NCBI GenBank assembly: GCA_025384855.1
Contig: JALAHT010000002.1
Coordinates: 62,001-126,000 of the forward strand
From: Luteirhabdus salina
Lineage (GTDB): Bacteria > Bacteroidota > Bacteroidia > Flavobacteriales > Flavobacteriaceae
Direction: 5' to 3'
Length of the DNA stretch: 64,000 bases
How positions within the stretch are numbered: position 1 is the first letter of the stretch; the number at the start of each line of letters is the position of its first letter. Below the pieces are notes generated by a model that saw only the letters and a program-made list of their open reading frames with translations, did not search any database and was not told where the DNA came from. Below, piece after piece: positions 35,100-44,005 of this stretch. Both the position numbers and the translations under genes were made by a program.

Positions 35100-36563
35100 T
35101 CATAAATCACTGATATAACCACCATACACATCCTTAAATTGGACGCCGTCGCCTAGATTAAACTTGCTAAGCTTGTTGTATTCCACCAGTGCCCAAAGTA
35201 CCATTTCTTTCATAAAAGATCGGTCTTTTTTGTCGACATCCTTCACATGGGTATCAATCAAACGATTCAAGGGTTCAATTTTGTCCAATTGTCGCTTATA
35301 ATCGCTTTCGTTTAACGTGTCCAATAATTCAAAGTTGCTTTCATCAAAAAACCATTGCACTACTTCAGCATACGGATCGCGGTCGCTTTGTTTCTGTAAT
35401 TTTTCAATCTTCGGAAAATACTCTTCGAATTGCGATTTTACCGCTTTTGAGATCAGTTGTTCGGCTACTTCGGCAGCACCTTCCTGTTCGCCTTCATAGA
35501 CCAATTCAACCTTACCTGTAATAGCAGGAATAATTCCCATAAAATCGCTTAACCGGACCGATGTTTTTTCCCCTCCCATCTGCAATGCCCTACGTTCCGC
35601 GGTACTTAACAGATTCTCAAAGGCTGTGATACTCAATCGAGCACTTACGCCACTTTTCACATCAATAAATTCACTATCGCGAGCCTCAAAACTGATCTGT
35701 TCCAAAATATCACGTGCTAATTCCGGTACGTACACATGACTTTTAGCTTTGGCAGCTTTTGCGGTTTCTTGCTCCGTTATGGTCTTGGCGATCTCAATAT
35801 CGTCTGGATAGTGCGTCAGGATCTGCGATCCGATACGGTCCTTCAGCGGCGTGACAATACTTCCACGATTGGTATAATCCTCAGGGTTGGCCGTAAAGAC
35901 AAACTGGACATCCAACGGCAACCTAAGCTTAAAGCCGCGAATCTGAATATCGCCTTCCTGCAGGATATTGAAAAGCGCTACCTGAATTCTAGCCTGTAAA
36001 TCGGGCAATTCGTTGATTACAAAAATACAGCGATTCGCCCGTGGAATCATTCCAAAATGAATCACTCGGTCATCAGCATACGTCAGTTTCAAATTGGCAG
36101 CCTTTATGGGGTCTACATCACCGATCAAGTCGGCTACCGTAACATCTGGTGTCGCCAGTTTTTCGGCAAAGCGCTCTTCACGATGCAACCAAGTGATGGG
36201 CGTTTCGTCTTCTTTTTCTTGCACCATTTCTTTTGCATAGCGTGAAAGTGGGTGAAACGGATCGTCGTTTATTTCGCTTCCTTTCACTACTGGAATATAT
36301 TCATCTAACAATCTCACCATCTGTCGCGCCAAACGGGTTTTCGCCTGTCCGCGTAGTCCTAAAAGATTGATATTGTGTTTGGAAAGTATGGCGCGTTCCA
36401 ACTCTGGAATCACGGTATATTCATAGCCATGGATACCTTCAAAAACGGTTTCCTTCTTCATCAGTTTCTGAAGCAGGTTCCGTCGCAGTTCCTCTTTTAT
36501 GGTTTTCGGCTCGTAGCCAGCCTCTTTTAGTTGACCGAGGGTGGTGATATTTTCTATGTTCAT
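35100..36563 (-). CDS. MoxR/BchI-like AAA+ ATPase
   Basis: The product has 487 residues with an AAA+ domain. The nucleotide loop is GLRGQAKTRLARQMV near residue 75, where alanine replaces the last glycine of Walker A. Walker B reads CIFVINELPDLQAR near residue 190, with Asn-Glu where Asp-Glu is usual. Sensor segments VFTANPEDYTNRG and LKDRIGSQILTHYP follow. Related sequences I recall share these changes, so the protein should still be active. Together with the next gene on the minus strand (a VWA protein at 36784) it forms a MoxR-VWA pair, which usually remodels or inserts metal into a partner enzyme. Confidence 0.85.
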   Translation of the reverse strand: MNIENITTLGQLKEAGYEPKTIKEELRRNLLQKLMKKETVFEGIHGYEYTVIPELERAILSKHNINLLGLRGQAKTRLARQMVRLLDEYIPVVKGSEINDDPFHPLSRYAKEMVQEKEDETPITWLHREERFAEKLATPDVTVADLIGDVDPIKAANLKLTYADDRVIHFGMIPRANRCIFVINELPDLQARIQVALFNILQEGDIQIRGFKLRLPLDVQFVFTANPEDYTNRGSIVTPLKDRIGSQILTHYPDDIEIAKTITEQETAKAAKAKSHVYVPELARDILEQISFEARDSEFIDVKSGVSARLSITAFENLLSTAERRALQMGGEKTSVRLSDFMGIIPAITGKVELVYEGEQEGAAEVAEQLISKAVKSQFEEYFPKIEKLQKQSDRDPYAEVVQWFFDESNFELLDTLNESDYKRQLDKIEPLNRLIDTHVKDVDKKDRSFMKEMVLWALVEYNKLSKFNLGDGVQFKDVYGGYISDL

Positions 36564-36585
36564 ATTTGCAATTTTCTTTTTCTGA

Positions 36586-36615
36586 TACCCCCCTTATTCC
36601 CCCTTCAAAGGGGAA
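36586..36615. repeat. second copy of the G-rich dispersed element
   Basis: Runs of C (six, then five) with TTATT between, then TTCAAAGGGG. On the minus strand this reads CCCCTTTGAAGGGGG, AATAA, GGGGGG, TAT, closely like the copy at 21410-21442. It lies between the AAA+ and VWA genes, after the VWA stop. Confidence 0.7.
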
Positions 36616-36685
36616 GATTTCTTTAGGTTAAGACCATCAGAAAAGATGTTTTTATATTAAATTTTAATCTTTTCCTTATTTTGAG

Positions 36686-36706
36686 TTGCTGAATCGAGTT
36701 CAGCAA
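36686..36706. repeat. small palindromic element in the AAA-VWA gap
   Basis: TTGCTGAA (36686-36693), TCGAG, TTCAGCAA (36699-36706) form a perfect eight-base stem. There is no T-run on either side that would make it a standard terminator. It resembles short dispersed palindromes that I associate with flavobacterial genomes. Confidence 0.6.
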
Positions 36707-36783
36707 GGCAAAATACCTTAACATCCATCAATTCAACCTTTATCGCTATTCCATTCATCACTTATCTATTCTCTCAAGCGCAA

Positions 36784-37923
36784 TTACCGTATTCTTTTTC
36801 TTCGGTTAGTTTCGTAATCAGTGAAGATCATTTCGCCTAATCCTTTTAAACCGGTATAAAAGGCCTTTCCTTTATTTGCCGCAGTGAAATGATCTACAAA
36901 CTGCATCAAATACGGATCTTGAGCAATCATAAAGGTTGTGATCGGAATATGAAGCTTGCGTGCTTGCCGAGCCATCATATAGCATTTCTTAACGATTTCA
37001 GGATCCAAACCAACGCTATTCTTATAATATTGCCCATCGGAAAGCTGCATACAGCTAGGTTTTCCGTCGGTGATCATAAAAATCTGTTTGTTGGTGTTTC
37101 GCTTTCTTCGCAGCATATCCATCGCCAATTGTAAACCAGCTACGGTGTTCGTATGATAGGGACCTACATTCAAATAGGGCAAATCCTTTATTTTGATTGG
37201 CCAGGCATCATTTCCGAAAACCAGAATATCAAGTGTATCCTTTGGATAGCGGGTAGTGATCAATTCGCTCAAAGCCATCGCCACTTTCTTTGCGGGGGTG
37301 ATTCGGTCTTCACCATACAGAATCATGGAGTGGCTGATATCGATCATCAGCACCGTACTCATTTGCGATTTATGGGTCGATTCCTCTACCACAAGATCGT
37401 TTTCACTTATGTTGAAACCATCGATACCATGATTTATCTGAGCATTCTTCAAACTTTCGGTCATGGAAATTCGATCTAGTGGATCGCCAAATTGATAGTT
37501 TCGGAATTCACCGGCTTGCTCATCGCCCTGTCCGATATACTTGGTCTTATGGTTTCCAGAACCACTTCGCTTAATCTTCCCGAAAATTTGGTCTAAGGAC
37601 CGTTTCCGAAGCGAGCGCTCCAGTTTCTCTGTCATTGTATTTTTTCCTTCTCCTTTTCCTGGACCCGCACCATTAGGCTGTAGTTCCTCACGGATATAAC
37701 CTTTCTTTTTTAAATCTTCTATAAAATCGTCGATGGTATACTCGTCAGTAGTCAAGGAATATTCTTCATCCAACTGACGCAACCAATCGATGGCTTCATC
37801 AAAGTCGCCCGAGGTATGGGTAATTAATTCCTGAAAAATATCGAAAAGTCGCTCAAAGGGAGTCTGTTCCTTAGGGGTATGCTTGGTAAAGACAAACCCC
37901 GTCGGTCTATTTTTCTTCTTCAT
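36784..37923 (-). CDS. VWA-domain protein (CoxE/MoxR partner type)
   Basis: The protein has 379 residues. The C-terminal 210 residues are a von Willebrand A domain with a complete metal site: DISHS near residue 195, the threonine region PYHTNTVAGLQLAM, and FMITDGKPS. The N-terminal half is charged and probably helical. It lies upstream of the AAA+ gene on the same strand, separated by 220 bases that hold two repeats, so the two may be co-transcribed. VWA proteins of this type bind the target protein while the AAA+ ring supplies ATP. No target enzyme gene is adjacent, which leaves the role open. Confidence 0.87.
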   Translation of the reverse strand: MKKKNRPTGFVFTKHTPKEQTPFERLFDIFQELITHTSGDFDEAIDWLRQLDEEYSLTTDEYTIDDFIEDLKKKGYIREELQPNGAGPGKGEGKNTMTEKLERSLRKRSLDQIFGKIKRSGSGNHKTKYIGQGDEQAGEFRNYQFGDPLDRISMTESLKNAQINHGIDGFNISENDLVVEESTHKSQMSTVLMIDISHSMILYGEDRITPAKKVAMALSELITTRYPKDTLDILVFGNDAWPIKIKDLPYLNVGPYHTNTVAGLQLAMDMLRRKRNTNKQIFMITDGKPSCMQLSDGQYYKNSVGLDPEIVKKCYMMARQARKLHIPITTFMIAQDPYLMQFVDHFTAANKGKAFYTGLKGLGEMIFTDYETNRRKRIR

Positions 37924-38041
37924 ACCTTAAAGATAGGAGTTTTAATCGACTTTTTTCGGAGGTATTAACAGGCTTTTAAGACTTGCTATTTCACATTTTC
38001 TTAACTTTAGAAATTCAACTATTCTTCAATCAAAACCAGAC

Positions 38042-41000
38042 ATGAAAAAAGTTTTTCTTCTAGCATTTTTAATCACTTCTTCAGTATCCTTTACACAAGA
38101 ACTTACCATGGACATCCTAAAAGACATGGAACCTCGCAATATCGGCCCCGGGGGAATGTCCGGTCGTGTTACCGCTATCGATGTGGTAAGCGACGATCCC
38201 AATGTTATGTACGTGGGAACGGCTTCGGGCGGCCTATGGAAAAGTACCAGTGGCGGTATCGACTGGAAGCCTATTTTCGATGACCAGCCAACAGCGTCCA
38301 TCGGGGCGGTAGCCATTCAACAGGATAATCCATCCGTAATATGGGTGGGAACTGGTGAAGGGAACCCGCGTAATAGCCTTAACGGTGGCTATGGAGTTTA
38401 TAAGTCACTGAACGGTGGTAAGACATGGCAATCGATGGGCTTGGAGAAAACGCGTCATATTCACCGTGTCATCATTCATCCGAACGATCCAAATACTGTG
38501 TACGTCGGTGCTATCGGTTCTCCTTGGGGCGAACATCCCGAACGTGGGGTTTTTAAAACCACCGATGGGGGAAAGACGTGGAATAAGATACTCTTCGTCA
38601 ACAATAAGACGGGAGTAGCCGATATGGTCATGGACCCGAGCAACCCAAATAAAATTATGGTCGCCATGTGGGAACACAAGCGCGATCCCTGGTTTTTTAC
38701 CTCGGGTGGTGAAGGTTCAGGACTACATGTAACCTATGACGGCGGTGAGACCTGGGAAGAACGCACCGATACCGACGGTTTGCCAAAAGGCGATTTGGGA
38801 CGTATCGGAATTGCCATTTCGCGAAGCAATCCAAATCGAGTGTATGCGCTAATTGAATCGAAGAAGAATGCCTTATATAGAAGTGAAGATGGAGGTTTCA
38901 ATTGGAAGAAGATTAACGATGATATGGGTGAAATAGGGAACCGCCCGTTCTACTACGCCGAAATATACGTCGATCCTGAAAATGAAAATCGCCTGTATAC
39001 CATCTTCACCTATGTAAATGTATCTGAAGACGGTGGCAAGAGTTTCGACGAACTAATGCCCGCCTATGGTGTCGCGAATGGCGTTCACCCCGACCATCAT
39101 GCATGGTGGATTCATCCAACCGACGGCAGTTTTATGATGGACGGTAATGATGGCGGACTGAACATTACGCACGATCGCGGAAAGACTTGGCGCTTTATCG
39201 GTAATTTACCGGTAGCGCAGTTTTATCATATTGCCGTCGATAATGAGTTCCCGTACAATGTCTATGGCGGAATGCAAGATAACGGTTCCTGGCGCGGACC
39301 CGCCTATGTTTGGAAAGATCAAGGCATTCGAAATAGCTACTGGCAGGAAATATCCTTCGGCGATGGTTTCGATGTGGTGCCGGATCCCGATGACAGTCAG
39401 TATGGTTGGAGTATGAGCCAACAGGGGTATGTAAGTCGCTACGACCATATCACTGGAAACAACTATACCGTACGACCCACGCATCCCGATCCAGATATGC
39501 AGCTTCGTTTTAATTGGAACAGCGCCATCAATATTGATCCCTTCAACAGCAATACGCTTTACTTCGGAAGTCAGTTTGTACATAAAAGTACCGATAAGGG
39601 ACTGACATGGGAGGTTATTTCACCTGATTTAACTACGAACGATCCTGAAAAGCAAAAGCAAGGAGAAAGTGGCGGCCTGACGATGGATGCTACCGGTGCT
39701 GAAAACCATACAACGATTTTAGTGATTGAGCCTTCTCCCCTTGAACGCGGAATGCTGTGGGTAGGAACCGACGATGGAAAAGTACATTACACTAGAAATG
39801 GGGGCGAAAGCTGGACCGATGTATCGAATAATCTTCCCGGTTTGCCAAAAGGAAGCTGGATTGCACAAATTAAGGCAAGCAATAAAACACAAGGTGAAGC
39901 TTTGTTAGTTGCCAACGATTATCGTCGCTTCAACTACACTCCCTATGCCTACCGTACAAAGGATTATGGAAAAACATGGACGCGTATCGTAGACGAAGAT
40001 GATGTCATCAGTTATGCCCTGAGTATCGTTGAGGATCCTGAAGAGCGAAATTTACTTTTCTTGGGAACCGACGATGGCCTTTACATTTCTATTAATGCTG
40101 GAAAAACCTGGCAGAAGTATACCAAGGGCTTCCCTACGGTTTCGGTAAAGGATTTGGTGATTCATCCACGGGAGCATGATTTGGTTATTGGTACCTTCGG
40201 AAGAGCGGCTTGGGTGTTGGACGATATTCGTCCGCTGCGTGAAGTAGCAAGAAACAATTCGGTATTAGACCAGAATATTAAAGTATTCTCCCCTCCTACA
40301 GCCTATCAAGCAGCCTATCAACAGCCGACAGGAAGCCGCTTTGGCGCAGATGCCTTGTACAATGGTGAAAATAGAGACTACGGTGCACGTATCTCCTATT
40401 ACTTCAAAAAAGAGGATAAAAAGGATGAAGAAGAATCCAAAAATGAAGTGGAAGATGAAGAAGAGGACAATGACGAAAGCAATTCTTCAACAGCAAAGGA
40501 TATGGAAGGGAAGCACAAGGATAGTCTCTATATGCGCATTTATGATGGCGAGCGACTAATTCGAACGCTAAAACAGAAGAAACCAGATAGCTCAGGAATC
40601 TACACCTGGCGTTGGTATATGGATGAAGCAGGCGTAGACCGACCATCTCGTCGGAATAGGGAACGTAATCGCGAACCCGGCGGTACTGAGGTAAAGCCTG
40701 GAACCTTTAAAGTTATTCTTAGTTCGGGTGAAGAAACTTCGGAAACCAGGATTACGGTAAAATCGGATCCTCGATTGGATGTTCCTCCCAATGCCATAAA
40801 TGAACGCTACGAAGCTTCAAAGAAGCTTGAAAAAATGACACAGACTGCTGCCGATGCAGTGTCGCAATTGGTTGAAAGCAAAGAAACGGCAGAAGAACTT
40901 CGTAAAAAATTGAAGAAAGAAGACGATGAAAAATACGAAGCCGAAATAAAGGCTAGCAAGGAAATCGTGAAGCAAATTGATAGCCTTATTGCTTTTTACC

Positions 41001-41275
41001 TTGGAAAAGAGGACGACCGACAGGGAATAACCCGAAATTCCGATCCTACGGTAATGTCACGTATTCAAACAGCTTCTTGGTATTCCGGCAGTCGCCCAAA
41101 TGGTTTAACTGCCACTGAAAATCAATTGATGGACCAAGCCAAAACCGCTTTACAGAAAGCACTGGAGGCTACCAATAACTTTTTTGTAACCGAATGGCCA
41201 ACATATCGGTCTACTATGACACAGATAGAGCTCTCTCCTTTTAAGGAAGTTGAGACCATTACATTAGACGACTAA
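38042..41275 (+). CDS. secreted BNR/sortilin-type propeller protein
   Basis: The protein has 1077 residues with a signal peptide (MKKVFLLAFLITSSVSFTQ). It is made of Asp-box and BNR repeats for about residues 30-720: GGLWKSTSGGIDWKPI, GVYKSLNGGKTWQSM, GVFKTTDGGKTWNKI and LYISINAGKTWQKYTKG. These are the marks of sialidase-like and VPS10/sortilin-like propellers, but no sialidase active site is seen, so the label glycosyl hydrolase is not justified. A charged, Glu/Asp/Lys-rich stretch lies near residues 790-820 and a helical tail follows. The S9 peptidase gene begins 11 bases downstream, so the two are probably one transcription unit. Confidence 0.85.
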   Translation: MKKVFLLAFLITSSVSFTQELTMDILKDMEPRNIGPGGMSGRVTAIDVVSDDPNVMYVGTASGGLWKSTSGGIDWKPIFDDQPTASIGAVAIQQDNPSVIWVGTGEGNPRNSLNGGYGVYKSLNGGKTWQSMGLEKTRHIHRVIIHPNDPNTVYVGAIGSPWGEHPERGVFKTTDGGKTWNKILFVNNKTGVADMVMDPSNPNKIMVAMWEHKRDPWFFTSGGEGSGLHVTYDGGETWEERTDTDGLPKGDLGRIGIAISRSNPNRVYALIESKKNALYRSEDGGFNWKKINDDMGEIGNRPFYYAEIYVDPENENRLYTIFTYVNVSEDGGKSFDELMPAYGVANGVHPDHHAWWIHPTDGSFMMDGNDGGLNITHDRGKTWRFIGNLPVAQFYHIAVDNEFPYNVYGGMQDNGSWRGPAYVWKDQGIRNSYWQEISFGDGFDVVPDPDDSQYGWSMSQQGYVSRYDHITGNNYTVRPTHPDPDMQLRFNWNSAINIDPFNSNTLYFGSQFVHKSTDKGLTWEVISPDLTTNDPEKQKQGESGGLTMDATGAENHTTILVIEPSPLERGMLWVGTDDGKVHYTRNGGESWTDVSNNLPGLPKGSWIAQIKASNKTQGEALLVANDYRRFNYTPYAYRTKDYGKTWTRIVDEDDVISYALSIVEDPEERNLLFLGTDDGLYISINAGKTWQKYTKGFPTVSVKDLVIHPREHDLVIGTFGRAAWVLDDIRPLREVARNNSVLDQNIKVFSPPTAYQAAYQQPTGSRFGADALYNGENRDYGARISYYFKKEDKKDEEESKNEVEDEEEDNDESNSSTAKDMEGKHKDSLYMRIYDGERLIRTLKQKKPDSSGIYTWRWYMDEAGVDRPSRRNRERNREPGGTEVKPGTFKVILSSGEETSETRITVKSDPRLDVPPNAINERYEASKKLEKMTQTAADAVSQLVESKETAEELRKKLKKEDDEKYEAEIKASKEIVKQIDSLIAFYLGKEDDRQGITRNSDPTVMSRIQTASWYSGSRPNGLTATENQLMDQAKTALQKALEATNNFFVTEWPTYRSTMTQIELSPFKEVETITLDD

Positions 41276-41286
41276 AACCAATAATC

Positions 41287-43212
41287 ATGAAAAAAGTAGC
41301 AACAATTCTCATTCTGAGCAGCATCTTTTTGATAGGCTGTAAAGATGATCCCAAATCCGATGAAACGGCTAAGACTGAAGAAGTAGACATTCAGCAGTAT
41401 ACGATCGAGCAGTTTATGGATAATGAAAATGCCTTTGCCAATGGGTATTCTCCTGATAAGAGCAAGGTTCTAATGACCAGCAATAGAAGCGGTATATATA
41501 ATATGTATACTGTCCCTAGTACTGGTGGTGAAATGATGCCTGTAACAAAGTCCGATAGCGCCTCAGTGTATGGAATATCCTATTTTCCGAATGATGACCG
41601 TATTCTTTTTCGTATGGATGGCAATGGCGATGAGATATTCAAGATTTATGTGAAGGATGGTGAAAATATTCAAGCCCTAACACCAACTGAAAAAGTTCGC
41701 GCCCTTTTCAGAGGGTGGTCGAAAGATGGCAATAGTTTCTTCTATGGAAGTAATGAGCGCGATTCAAAATATATGGATCATTATGAAATGAATGTAGACG
41801 ACTTTACTTCAACCCTACTCTATAAAAACGAAGATGGAATGCAATTCGGGGGTATGAGCAGTGATCGAAAATACATCGCCTTGACCAAATCTATCAATAC
41901 CAACGATAGCGATTTGTATTTGTTGAATACGGAAACAGGAGAAAAAACCAAAGTTAATGATTCTATTAGCGGAAATCAGCCACAGGATTTTGCTCCCGAT
42001 AATTCAGCACTTTATTATACAACAGATGTTGGAGAAGAATTCAGCTATTTAATGAAATATAACATTGCGGATGGAACGAGCGAAAAAGTGGCCGCGAAGG
42101 ATTGGGACATCAATTCTTTCTACTTCACGCATAACGGCACGTATCAAGTAATGTTTACCAATGAAGATGCCAAGAACGCTATCGAAGTAACAGAGGTTGC
42201 AACCGGAAATGTTATCGATTTCCCGAGTGAAGAGGGCCAAAGCATTACTGGTGCCAATTTTTCAAGAGATGAAAGCATGGCACTGCTAAGTATGGGAGGT
42301 TCGCATACACCTACTAATTCCTATAGTTACAATCTGAAGACGAATGAACTTCATCAACTTACGGATGTACTGAATGATGCTATTGAAGGTGATGATCTGG
42401 TGTCCGCTGAAGTGGTTCGCTATAAATCGTTCGACGATTTGGAGATCCCGGCTATTTATTACCTTCCAAAGCAGGCTTCTCCCGAAAACCCTGTTCCTGC
42501 CCTTGTCTGGGTGCACGGCGGACCTGGAGGACAGTCGCGACTTGGCTTTAACAGTACGATTCAATACTTAGTAAATCATGGCTATGCGGTTCTCGCCGTG
42601 AACAATCGTGGAAGCAGTGGGTATGGAAAGTCTTTTTATAAAATGGATGATCAAAACCACGGCGATAAGGATTTAAAGGATGTAATCGCTGGGAAGGATT
42701 GGTTAGCCGAACAAGAAGCAATCGATGGTGAAAAAATTGGCATCATAGGAGGTTCCTATGGTGGTTTTATGACCATGGCCGCCCTAGCCTTTGCACCAGA
42801 AGAATTTGATGTAGGCGTAAATATTTTTGGAGTAACCAACTGGATGCGTACACTGAAAAGCATTCCACCATGGTGGGAGTCGTTTAAAGACGCCCTATAT
42901 ACTGAAATGGGAGATCCCAATACAGCCGACTCGGTTCGGTTACGGGAAATTTCTCCTTTATTTCATACGGAAAATGTAACAAAACCTTTAATGGTGCTCC
43001 AAGGGTCGCAAGATCCTCGCGTGTTACAAGTGGAGAGCGATGAGATCGTTGAAAACGTCAAGCAAAATGGCGTCCCAGTAGAATACGTATTGTTCGAGGA
43101 TGAGGGCCATGGCTTCGTTAAAAAGGAAAACCAGATTGAAGCCTATGGTAAGATTAAAGAGTTCCTGGACAAATATCTCAAAGGGGAAGGTCAGACGGGA
43201 ATGGATAATTAA
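41287..43212 (+). CDS. S9-family (prolyl oligopeptidase) lipoprotein peptidase
   Basis: The product has 641 residues. The start MKKVATILILSSIFLIGC is a lipoprotein signal with the cysteine at residue 18. A PD40-type propeller covers about residues 40-370. The hydrolase domain has WVHGGPGG, the nucleophile GGSYGGFM near residue 490, the aspartate in QGSQDPRVLQ and the histidine in FEDEGHGF near 620. It cleaves peptides, often after proline, at the cell envelope. Together with the upstream BNR protein it suggests a secreted peptide-degrading unit. Confidence 0.92.
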   Translation: MKKVATILILSSIFLIGCKDDPKSDETAKTEEVDIQQYTIEQFMDNENAFANGYSPDKSKVLMTSNRSGIYNMYTVPSTGGEMMPVTKSDSASVYGISYFPNDDRILFRMDGNGDEIFKIYVKDGENIQALTPTEKVRALFRGWSKDGNSFFYGSNERDSKYMDHYEMNVDDFTSTLLYKNEDGMQFGGMSSDRKYIALTKSINTNDSDLYLLNTETGEKTKVNDSISGNQPQDFAPDNSALYYTTDVGEEFSYLMKYNIADGTSEKVAAKDWDINSFYFTHNGTYQVMFTNEDAKNAIEVTEVATGNVIDFPSEEGQSITGANFSRDESMALLSMGGSHTPTNSYSYNLKTNELHQLTDVLNDAIEGDDLVSAEVVRYKSFDDLEIPAIYYLPKQASPENPVPALVWVHGGPGGQSRLGFNSTIQYLVNHGYAVLAVNNRGSSGYGKSFYKMDDQNHGDKDLKDVIAGKDWLAEQEAIDGEKIGIIGGSYGGFMTMAALAFAPEEFDVGVNIFGVTNWMRTLKSIPPWWESFKDALYTEMGDPNTADSVRLREISPLFHTENVTKPLMVLQGSQDPRVLQVESDEIVENVKQNGVPVEYVLFEDEGHGFVKKENQIEAYGKIKEFLDKYLKGEGQTGMDN

Positions 43213-43222
43213 GTAAACACTC

Positions 43223-43315
43223 GGTGATTTCGAGACGCTCAATCACCTCCCTAAATCAAGAATCTCAAATAAGGGTGGTTGAGCCTGCCTGCCGGCAGGG
43301 CTCTCGAAACCACCC
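43223..43315. repeat. REP-like inverted pair between the S9 and DUF2490 genes
   Basis: Copy one (43223-43247) has arms GGTGATT and AATCACC around TCGAGACGCTC. Copy two (43273-43315) has arms GGGTGGTT and AACCACCC around GAG, a centre containing the 12-base palindrome CCTGCCGGCAGG, and CTCGA. Copy one read on the opposite strand has the same plan as copy two (arm, GAG, variable centre, CTCGA, arm), so they form an inverted pair. A frame upstream of the DUF2490 gene runs through the pair but is not taken as coding. Confidence 0.82.
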
Positions 43316-43319
43316 TAAA

Positions 43320-44003
43320 ATGCTAAAAAAATCTATGCTAAAGAACACTATTGCCTTATTTCTATTATGCTTATTACTTACAAATTTTCAAACCCATGCC
43401 CAAGAAGACGAATTTGGAGCTTGGTATATTGTAGCCAGTAATTCGAAATTATCGGAAAAATTTAGTTTTCAGTTACAGACCCAGTTTCGGTTTTACGAAC
43501 TGGCTTCAGAAATAGAACAATTTAAAATACGGACCAGCGGAACCTATAAATTTAATGAGAAGGTTTCAGCTTCCTTGGGATATGCCTATTTCAGAAACGA
43601 CCCCTCCTACTTAATGGAGACACCCGAGGAGTTTGATGAGCACCGATTGGTGGAAGATGTTCACCTTTCTAGTTCTTGGGGAAAGTTGGGTATCAAACAT
43701 CGCTATCGAATGGAGCATCGCTTCTTTCCAACACGAGACCCGCTTCACTGGGCACGTTATATGCTGAAGCTTACGTATCCTCTTGGAGGTGGCTTTTCGG
43801 CGGATGTATATGATGAAGTATTTATCAATTTACAAAAGCCACTTTTTGGTCAGAATTGGTTTGGGGGCGGAATTTCCTATAAAGCAAGCGATTTGCTTAA
43901 GGTACGCGTAGGATATCAGAATATCACCTTTGAAAATGCAGCCTTCGATAGGCTCTTGGTGGGCATCACCTTCACTCCAGACTTTACCGATAACGATTCG
44001 TAA
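43320..44003 (+). CDS. DUF2490 outer-membrane beta-barrel-like protein
   Basis: The product has 227 residues from the ATG at 43320; an ATG five codons later is a second choice. A signal peptide (SMLKNTIALFLLCLLLTNFQTHAQ region) is followed by a DUF2490 domain: FGAWYIVASNSKLSEKFSF, QTQFRFYELASEIEQFKIR, HRYRMEHRF and the terminal LLVGITFTPDF. Alternating strands rich in aromatic residues fit a small outer-membrane barrel. Its function is unknown. The hydrolase-OsmC gene starts two bases after it, implying one transcript. Confidence 0.82.
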   Translation: MLKKSMLKNTIALFLLCLLLTNFQTHAQEDEFGAWYIVASNSKLSEKFSFQLQTQFRFYELASEIEQFKIRTSGTYKFNEKVSASLGYAYFRNDPSYLMETPEEFDEHRLVEDVHLSSSWGKLGIKHRYRMEHRFFPTRDPLHWARYMLKLTYPLGGGFSADVYDEVFINLQKPLFGQNWFGGGISYKASDLLKVRVGYQNITFENAAFDRLLVGITFTPDFTDNDS

Positions 44004-44005
44004 TT

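Noticed and set aside
38042-41275. sialidase or glycosyl hydrolase activity of the BNR protein
   Set aside because: Asp-box repeats are present, but the arginine triad and nucleophile tyrosine context of sialidases are not recognisable.
43224-43319. upstream extension of the DUF2490 protein
   Set aside because: It would translate the REP pair and place the signal peptide 32 residues inside the protein.
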